Assembly: GCA_045114775.1 (NCBI GenBank)
Contig: JBGULC010000002.1
Location: 1-53,960 of the forward strand
Source of the DNA: UBA3792 sp045114775
GTDB taxonomy: Bacteria > Bacillota > Clostridia > Christensenellales > CAG-138
DNA: 53,960 nucleotides
Direction: 5' to 3'
The stretch's first letter is position 1. Each line of letters starts with the position of its first letter. Position numbers and translations under genes: made by a program. Under the pieces are notes generated by a model that ran no database searches, was not told where the DNA came from, and was given only the letters and a program-made list of their open reading frames with translations. This document shows positions 49,324-53,960 of this stretch, in pieces.

Positions 49324-50208
49324 TTACCTGTCTTTTTTCGCAGATTTCTTGACTTCCTCGTGGTAAAAGTAATTGACGATCACCGGCGGCGCGTCAAACG
49401 GTTGCTGCATGCTGTCGTCGTCACGCACATAGAGAAGCCCCGCGCTTTCCGCATATCCCCGCAGTCCGGCATCGAGCGTCTCCCAATACCGGCGGCTGCC
49501 GGTTGTGTAGATTTCCCGGTACAGGGGAACCAGTTCCGGATGCTTCTCGCGGATATAGTCGAGGATCACGCCCTTGTAGCTTCCGCGCAGATTGAGGTTT
49601 TCAAGCCAGATGAGCTGGCACTGTGTCTTTACCCGCTCAATGATCGCAGCGACGTCCGTGATGCCGGGAAAAATCGGCGAGATAAAGCAGGTGGTGCGGA
49701 TACCCGCTTCATGCAGCGTTTTCATGGCGGCAAGACGGCGCTCGACAGAAACCGCACTGTCCATGTCTGCACGGAACCCCTCATCCAGCGTGTTGATCGA
49801 AAAGCCGACGCGCAGACCGGGAAAGGTCTTCAAAAGATCAAGATCACGCAGCACCAGATCGGACTTGGTCTGGATGCTGATCTTGACGCCGCTCCCTTTG
49901 AGCTGTTCCAAAAGCGCGCGCGTGCGCCGAAAAGTACCTTCCTGCGGGTTATAAGGATCGGTGACCGTTCCGAAGAACAGTTCTTTTCCGGCGTATTTCT
50001 CCGGATGCTTGATTTCCGGCCAATATTTCACATCCAGAAACGCGCCCCACTCCTCCGGATGGTTGGTAAACCGCTTCATAAAACAGGCATAACAGTATTT
50101 GCAGCCGTGTGTACAGCCGACATAAGGATTCACGGCATAATCGCAGACGGGAACGTCCGTCTTTGTGATCACGCTCTTTGTCTCGATCTGATGAATGACC
50201 GGTTCCAT
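49324..50208 (-). CDS. SPL-family radical SAM protein
   Basis: 294 aa. Fe-S binding cysteines CTHGCKYCYACF (C32, C36, C39), then GTVTDPYNPQEGTFRRTRALLEQLKGSGVKISIQTKSDLVLRD, the spore-photoproduct-lyase-like arrangement also found in Rv2578c-type proteins. It binds S-adenosylmethionine; the reaction is unknown. ATG 50208 with GGAGGTAAAACG upstream. Divergent from the flavin reductase gene; the 266-base gap 50209-50474 holds that gene's promoter. Confidence 0.9.
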   Translation of the reverse strand: MEPVIHQIETKSVITKTDVPVCDYAVNPYVGCTHGCKYCYACFMKRFTNHPEEWGAFLDVKYWPEIKHPEKYAGKELFFGTVTDPYNPQEGTFRRTRALLEQLKGSGVKISIQTKSDLVLRDLDLLKTFPGLRVGFSINTLDEGFRADMDSAVSVERRLAAMKTLHEAGIRTTCFISPIFPGITDVAAIIERVKTQCQLIWLENLNLRGSYKGVILDYIREKHPELVPLYREIYTTGSRRYWETLDAGLRGYAESAGLLYVRDDDSMQQPFDAPPVIVNYFYHEEVKKSAKKDR

Positions 50209-50415
50209 CGTTTTACCTCCTTCTGTCCAAAAGCAGCTGTTCGTCAGCGTCCGGATCGCTTTGCGCCGATGCCGATAAGCGCCGGGATCCTGTGCCGTGC
50301 CGTCTTTGGCTGCTTGCGGATCCCGATTTCATGCAGCCTCGGATGATCGTATGGATTATACCACGGAATACCGTGCGCTGTCATCCGTAAATCGGAAGCA
50401 AACCGTTTCTTTTTC

Positions 50416-50444
50416 TTGAAAACGGACCGTTCGGCTGATATAAT
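50416..50444 (+). promoter_or_regulatory. Promoter of the flavin reductase gene
   Basis: TTGAAA (50416-50421), 17-base spacer, TATAAT (50439-50444), 30 bases before the ATG at 50475. Confidence 0.75.
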
Positions 50445-50474
50445 ACGAGTAATCAAAAATCAGGAGGAATCATT

Positions 50475-51038
50475 ATGAAACAGCCGATCAAAACCACCGA
50501 AGCCATCTTCCCGATGCCGGTTCTGCTCGTCTCGACTTTCAATCCGGACGGCACCGTCGACATCATGAACGCGGCGTGGGGCACCATGCTCGACCGCGAC
50601 ATGGTCGCGCTGAATCTGACCGAAACGCACCGGACCGTACAGAACATCAAGGCGCGCAAGGGATTTGTCGTGCACATTGCCGACGCAAAGCACGTTGTCG
50701 AGGCGGACTGGTTCGGCGTCGTCAGCGGAAACAAAGAACCGGAAAAGTTTGCAAAATCCGGTATGACCTATGTGAAATCCGATCTCGTGGACGCGCCGGT
50801 CATCAACGAACTGCCCATCGCGCTCGAATGTGAATTCATCGAGTATCAGAACGATTCCACAGGTCTCGGCGTCATCGGCAAGGTGCTGCGCACGTCTGTC
50901 GAGGAAGCGCACATGAAGGACGGCAAGGTCGATATCGATTCGCTCGAAGCGATCGCGTTCGATCCCTATACGCACGGCTATTACAAAGTGGGCGGCAGAG
51001 TCGGCGACGCGTTCAAGGACGGCTTGAAGCTGAAGTAA
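50475..51038 (+). CDS. Flavin reductase-like/flavoredoxin family protein
   Basis: 187 aa. PMPVLLVSTFNPDGTVDIMNAAWGTMLDRDMVALNLTETHRTVQNI is the FMN-binding split barrel of the flavin reductase-like family, followed by FVVHIADAKHVVEADWFGVVSGNKEPEKFAKSG and a C-terminal ALECEFIEYQ strand. It reduces or carries FMN in electron transfer. Start after AGGAGG. Monocistronic, with a clean promoter and terminator. Confidence 0.92.
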   Translation: MKQPIKTTEAIFPMPVLLVSTFNPDGTVDIMNAAWGTMLDRDMVALNLTETHRTVQNIKARKGFVVHIADAKHVVEADWFGVVSGNKEPEKFAKSGMTYVKSDLVDAPVINELPIALECEFIEYQNDSTGLGVIGKVLRTSVEEAHMKDGKVDIDSLEAIAFDPYTHGYYKVGGRVGDAFKDGLKLK

Positions 51039-51070
51039 ACCGATTCGAAAGCGACTGCTTATCGTGAAAT

Positions 51071-51099
51071 AGCGGGCATTGAACGATGCCCGCTTTTTT
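51071..51099 (+). terminator. Terminator of the flavin reductase gene
   Basis: AGCGGGCAT-TGAACG-ATGCCCGCT followed by TTTTT. Confidence 0.88.
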
Positions 51100-51221
51100 G
51101 ATCGGTCACGAATTTCCCGACAGCGAAGCCCCTGCCGTTTCCCGCAGGATATGACCGGTGTACGGTGCAGGCAAGCATCGCAGGCATCGGTCAATTGTCT
51201 ATGTTTTTCGCGTGTTTTCAC

Positions 51222-51250
51222 TTGCTTTTTTCGGCAAGCCGTCCTATCAT
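51222..51250 (+). promoter_or_regulatory. Probable promoter of the YczE-like gene
   Basis: TTGCTT (51222-51227), 17-base spacer, TATCAT (51245-51250), about 30 bases before the ATG. Confidence 0.5.
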
Positions 51251-51282
51251 AGGCGTATCGGAATATTTCGGAGACAAACGGT

Positions 51283-51981
51283 ATGACAAAAACGGAACTA
51301 AGGGAAAACCAAACGGTCGGCGCAATCCTGTTGAATATGCTGATTGCCGCAGTCAGTCTGTTTGTTAACGGTTTCGGACTGTATCTGACGATCCGTGCCA
51401 ACATCGGCGCGGCGCCGTGGGATGTGCTGAATCTCGGGATTTCGAAGACGTTCGGCATTCTGTACGGCACCGCATCCATCGCCGTTTCGGTCACGATCCT
51501 GATCATTGATATCCTCATGAAAGAGCCGATCGGAATCGCCATGTTCATCGACGCAGTTGTTGTCGGGAAAGCAGTCGACTTTTTTAACTGGATCGATCCC
51601 ATTGCTCCGTGCAAGTCTGTTTTCACCGGAATCCCTTTGATGGTCGCCGGTCTGTTCGTTCTTGCATATACGCAGTATACCTATATGATCGCGTCGCTTG
51701 GCTGCGGTCCGCGTGACACGCTGATGGTCGGACTTGCAAAGCGTGTCAAGCGTATTCCGATCGGCGTCGTCAGCATCGCGATCCTGACTGCCGTCACCTT
51801 GATCGGCTGGCTGTTGGGCGGCCCCGTCGGCATCGGAACGCTCATCTGTGCGTTCGGGGCGGGACCGATCATGCAGCTTGCCTTCCGTACCGTTCGCTTT
51901 GACGCCACGGCGATCCGGCATCAGCGTCTCAGAGATTCCCTCAAAGTGGTTTTCTCAAAACGGAACAGCACATCTTCATAA
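51283..51981 (+). CDS. YczE/YyaS/YitT-like integral membrane protein
   Basis: 232 aa with about five membrane helices: ILLNMLIAAVSLFVNGFGLYL, TASIAVSVTILIIDILM, LMVAGLFVLAYTQYTYMIA, VSIAILTAVTLIGWLLG and GTLICAFGAGPIMQLAF. It also has conserved loops IGAAPWDVLNLGIS and GCGPRDTLMVGLAKR. Typical of YczE-type membrane proteins; transport function unproven. GGAGA precedes the ATG. Confidence 0.88.
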   Translation: MTKTELRENQTVGAILLNMLIAAVSLFVNGFGLYLTIRANIGAAPWDVLNLGISKTFGILYGTASIAVSVTILIIDILMKEPIGIAMFIDAVVVGKAVDFFNWIDPIAPCKSVFTGIPLMVAGLFVLAYTQYTYMIASLGCGPRDTLMVGLAKRVKRIPIGVVSIAILTAVTLIGWLLGGPVGIGTLICAFGAGPIMQLAFRTVRFDATAIRHQRLRDSLKVVFSKRNSTSS

Positions 51982-52083
51982 CGCCCCGAGCGGAACGTGT
52001 GCAGGCGGTATAAAACCGATCCCGGCTGCATCGCCGGAGCATCATATACGCACACCCTGCCGGTACGGCAAAATACGAAAACA

Positions 52084-52110
52084 GGAAGCGCTCCGAACGG
52101 AGCGCTTCTC
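52084..52110. terminator. Stem-loop between YczE-like gene and gene remnants
   Basis: GAAGCGCTCC-GAAC-GGAGCGCTTC, perfect stem. Weak T tail on the plus strand, CTGTTTTC on the minus. Confidence 0.6.
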
Positions 52111-52143
52111 TGTGAATCAGTTCTGTTGCTTTTGCCGAACCCG

Positions 52144-52383
52144 ATCAGTCGATGACGGTGGTACAGACCGTGGACTCGGTGACTGCGCCTTCAGCGTGAT
52201 GTCCGCGGTCGCCGCATAGCTGCCGGTCAGTACTACGGGCTGCTCGGCGACGTTGTTGTATTCCTCTGTGACCCAGCCGAGGAAGGTGTATCCGGCGGGC
52301 ACGTTCGCTGTCGGCAGCGTGACGGTCTCATTTGCCTTGCAGTGCATGGCGGCGGGTGCCTGCGCCGCCGGATGATCCTGTTA
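52144..52383 (-). pseudogene. Frameshifted remnant of an InlB-repeat surface protein
   Basis: NETVTLPTANVPAGYTFLGWVTEEYNNVAEQ...GSYAATADITLKA is the end of an InlB/Listeria-Bacteroides type repeat. A one-base shift then leads to AVTESTVCTTVID and a stop. There is no proper start upstream. Probably left from a surface gene related in type to those at 1-4.3 kb. Confidence 0.6.
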
Positions 52384-52548
52384 CTTGCCGTCCGGAAAGC
52401 TGGTAAACGAGCCGCGTTCCAAAGCCGGCAAGCCGTGAGTCTGCTTTGCGTCCGCAATTGCTTTGATCAAAAACGCCATGCTGCGCGCCAGATTGCGCAT
52501 TGTTTGCAGGCCCTCAAAAACATTCAGTATTGGCAATTGACATTATCA
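52381..52548 (-). pseudogene. 3' fragment of an NAD(P)H-dependent FMN-reductase-like gene
   Basis: The frame encodes FEGLQTMRNLARSMAFLIKAIADAKQ...LPALERGSFTSFPDGK and stops. This is like the last 50 residues of flavodoxin-fold NADPH-dependent FMN reductases. The frame is closed upstream by a stop, so only the tail remains. Confidence 0.5.
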
Positions 52549-52592
52549 AAGTACTATAATCAATATCCGTTTCCCCAAATGTTCGCATCTGC

Positions 52593-53486
52593 TTATTCTT
52601 TTCTCTTCACCGGTACCCAGATAGCACTATGATAATCCGGGTCAGTCATTTCTCCGTTTACACAGTCATACCACTCAACCGTTGCATTTCCGCTCAACTC
52701 ATAATCCGGATTGCCAGGTAACCATTCAGAGAAGATTCGGGTGTTCACGCTCTGCAGCGTCTGCGGATTAGGTCCGATGCAATCGAAAACCGCCCATTCA
52801 TTCCTTGGGAACTCGTAGACCACCATTCCATCCGGTACTGCTCCGCCCGTGTACTTGCCCGCGATCAGATAGCGGAACTTGCCTCCGCCGATATCGTCGA
52901 TGCAGACGCCATATTCCCCGATGCAGTTGTCCACCAGAGCCTGCTCATAGGGATTTGCCGGAGCATTTCCCGCATAAACACGGTTCGCATACTTCTCACA
53001 GATTTCGTTCCAGAACCTCGGTATTTCTGCATAAGCGGTTTCATTGTCGAAAATCTTCTGGAAGCCGATGACCTTGAAGGGAAACATGGGCGCAATTTTA
53101 ACATCCATTTGACTGCCTCCTTGTACCGATAATTTGATCGTCAGGGGAAGAAAGACTTTTCCTGCGGCCCCTTCACGGATCTGTGAAGGCGTCGCGCCGT
53201 GAAAACGGGAAAATGCTTTTGTGAAGCTCTCCGGCGTTTCATAGCAGTACCGAAGGGCGATATCGATCACCTTGTCTTCTGTCTCCTTCAGGTCCCGGGC
53301 CGCTTGATACAGTCTGCGGTTTCGAATGTATTCTCCGATTCCGCAGCCGGTCATCAGCGAGAAGCCTCTCTGGAGGAAAAACGGGGAAAAATGCACCCGG
53401 TCGGCCACATCCTGCGCACTGATATCGTCGGTCAGGTGCTCTTCCATATAATCGATCGCTGTACGAATGCTGGTAAGCCACTCCAT
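52593..53486 (-). CDS. AraC-family regulator with GyrI-like effector domain
   Basis: 297 aa. Two-helix AraC DNA-binding domain at 1-105 (AIDYMEEHLTDDISAQDVADRVHFSPFFLQRGFSLMTGCGIGEYIRNRRL ... SFTKAFSRFHGATPSQIR). A GyrI-like ligand domain at about 125-297 (MFPFKVIGFQKIF ... EWLPGNPDYEL). Rob/BltR-like architecture: it binds small hydrophobic molecules and activates stress or efflux genes. Start ATG 53486 after GGAGGACCAGCCG. A second GyrI-like gene lies just upstream on the same strand. Confidence 0.93.
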   Translation of the reverse strand: MEWLTSIRTAIDYMEEHLTDDISAQDVADRVHFSPFFLQRGFSLMTGCGIGEYIRNRRLYQAARDLKETEDKVIDIALRYCYETPESFTKAFSRFHGATPSQIREGAAGKVFLPLTIKLSVQGGSQMDVKIAPMFPFKVIGFQKIFDNETAYAEIPRFWNEICEKYANRVYAGNAPANPYEQALVDNCIGEYGVCIDDIGGGKFRYLIAGKYTGGAVPDGMVVYEFPRNEWAVFDCIGPNPQTLQSVNTRIFSEWLPGNPDYELSGNATVEWYDCVNGEMTDPDYHSAIWVPVKRKE

Positions 53487-53573
53487 CGGCTGGTCCTCCG
53501 TCCCTTGATGGGTTCATTTTATCTCTCAAAGTGGAAATCGTCCTGTCATTTCCTGCTCGGATCTGTCCTGCCA

Positions 53574-53960
53574 TTATCCCTTTCGAATCGGGTGTCGAAT
53601 CACAGTTTTCAGCTTTTCCGGCGCGACCTTTCTGGCGTCACTCAGATAAATCTCATGGTGCAATCTCTGATCGGAGATATCCAGCGTATAGCCCTGCTTC
53701 TCCATATATCGATGCATCCGCTCCACTGTGGTTGGCTCGTCGTCGTAGGGACCGATATGCAGGCACTGCACACACAGACCCTCGTCATAGGTGAAGAATT
53801 CTACCTTGGAAAAGTCCGTCTTCTTTTTTCGAGCGGCTTCTTCCACCGCCCAGTCGAAGTCTGCCTTCGTCACAAAATCCGGCAGGCGGATGACGGAGAT
53901 CCAGCGGAAGGCTTCCTTGTGCGCATAGTCAATGCCCTGAACCCCGTCCTGCCACCAGAA
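53574..53960 (-). CDS. GyrI-like small-molecule-binding protein, 5' end cut by window edge
   Basis: The frame is open to the right edge, so the N-terminus is missing; 128 residues are seen. AFRWISVIRLPDFVTKADFDWAVEEAARKKKTDFSKVEFFTYDEGLCVQCLHIGPYDDEPTTVERM, then YTLDISDQRLHHEIYLSDARKVAPEKLKTVIRHPI: the free-standing GyrI-like domain family, which binds or hydrolyses small electrophiles. It lies 87 bases before the AraC/GyrI regulator on the same strand and may be part of its regulon. Confidence 0.85.
   Translation of the reverse strand, partial: FWWQDGVQGIDYAHKEAFRWISVIRLPDFVTKADFDWAVEEAARKKKTDFSKVEFFTYDEGLCVQCLHIGPYDDEPTTVERMHRYMEKQGYTLDISDQRLHHEIYLSDARKVAPEKLKTVIRHPIRKG

Overview
This window looks like a chromosomal segment of a Gram-positive, anaerobic, probably spore-forming Clostridia-type bacterium, most likely from the gut. 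The reasons are a CotF-like spore coat/ferritin-like protein, a BlaI/BlaR1 pair, strong AGGAGG ribosome sites, clostridial dispersed hairpin repeats, and dockerin plus InlB-type surface proteins. The backbone is GC-rich. The stretch from about 22.9 to 38.8 kb is visibly AT-rich and foreign in style. No species can be named from sequence reading alone.

Layout. 1-4.3 kb: two paralogous secreted surface proteins (the first runs off the left edge), each ending in an InlB-type repeat and a dockerin-like module. 4.4-4.7 kb: two tiny genes. 4.8-9.1 kb: glnS-gltX-ychF operon. 9.1-10.4 kb: CBS-domain gene and a repeat- and hairpin-rich intergenic region. 10.4-14.7 kb: BlaI-type repressor with two operators, a very large BlaR1-type sensor protease, and a spore coat protein. 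14.9-16.6 kb: metallo-beta-lactamase-fold hydrolase and a MerR/TipAS regulator.

16.8-41.2 kb: an integrative mobilizable element inserted at the 3' end of an initiator tRNA-Met. The last 12 bases of the tRNA (CCCCCGCAACCA) are repeated at 41154-41165, and each copy is followed by a terminator-like hairpin. The left arm holds mobility genes (serine recombinase, ParB-like protein, MOBP-type relaxase, MobC, a candidate oriT). No type IV secretion genes are seen, so it would need a helper element. The AT-rich cargo holds an ImmA/IrrE peptidase-DUF4411 pair and, on the opposite strand, a tightly overlapping nine-gene operon: unknown 571-aa protein, GHKL ATPase, Z1 helicase-like protein, PD-(D/E)XK protein, AIPR protein, cytosine-C5 DNA methyltransferase, Vsr nickase, nuclease-helicase (DUF2075) and Nudix hydrolase. 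This is the most interesting feature of the window: a methylation-linked, multi-ATPase defence system. A HipBA toxin-antitoxin with clear autoregulatory operators, and a RelE/ParE toxin fragment, close the element.

41.2-54 kb: a truncated tyrosine integrase, perhaps left by an older insertion at the same tRNA. Then come ordinary metabolic and redox genes: CMD-cupin fusion and aldo/keto reductase, membrane phosphoesterase, cation efflux, PNPOx-like protein, MarR-glutathione peroxidase, esterase-like hydrolase, SPL-type radical SAM, flavin reductase, YczE-like membrane protein, AraC regulator and a GyrI-like protein cut by the right edge. Several gene remnants lie between 45.6 and 52.5 kb.
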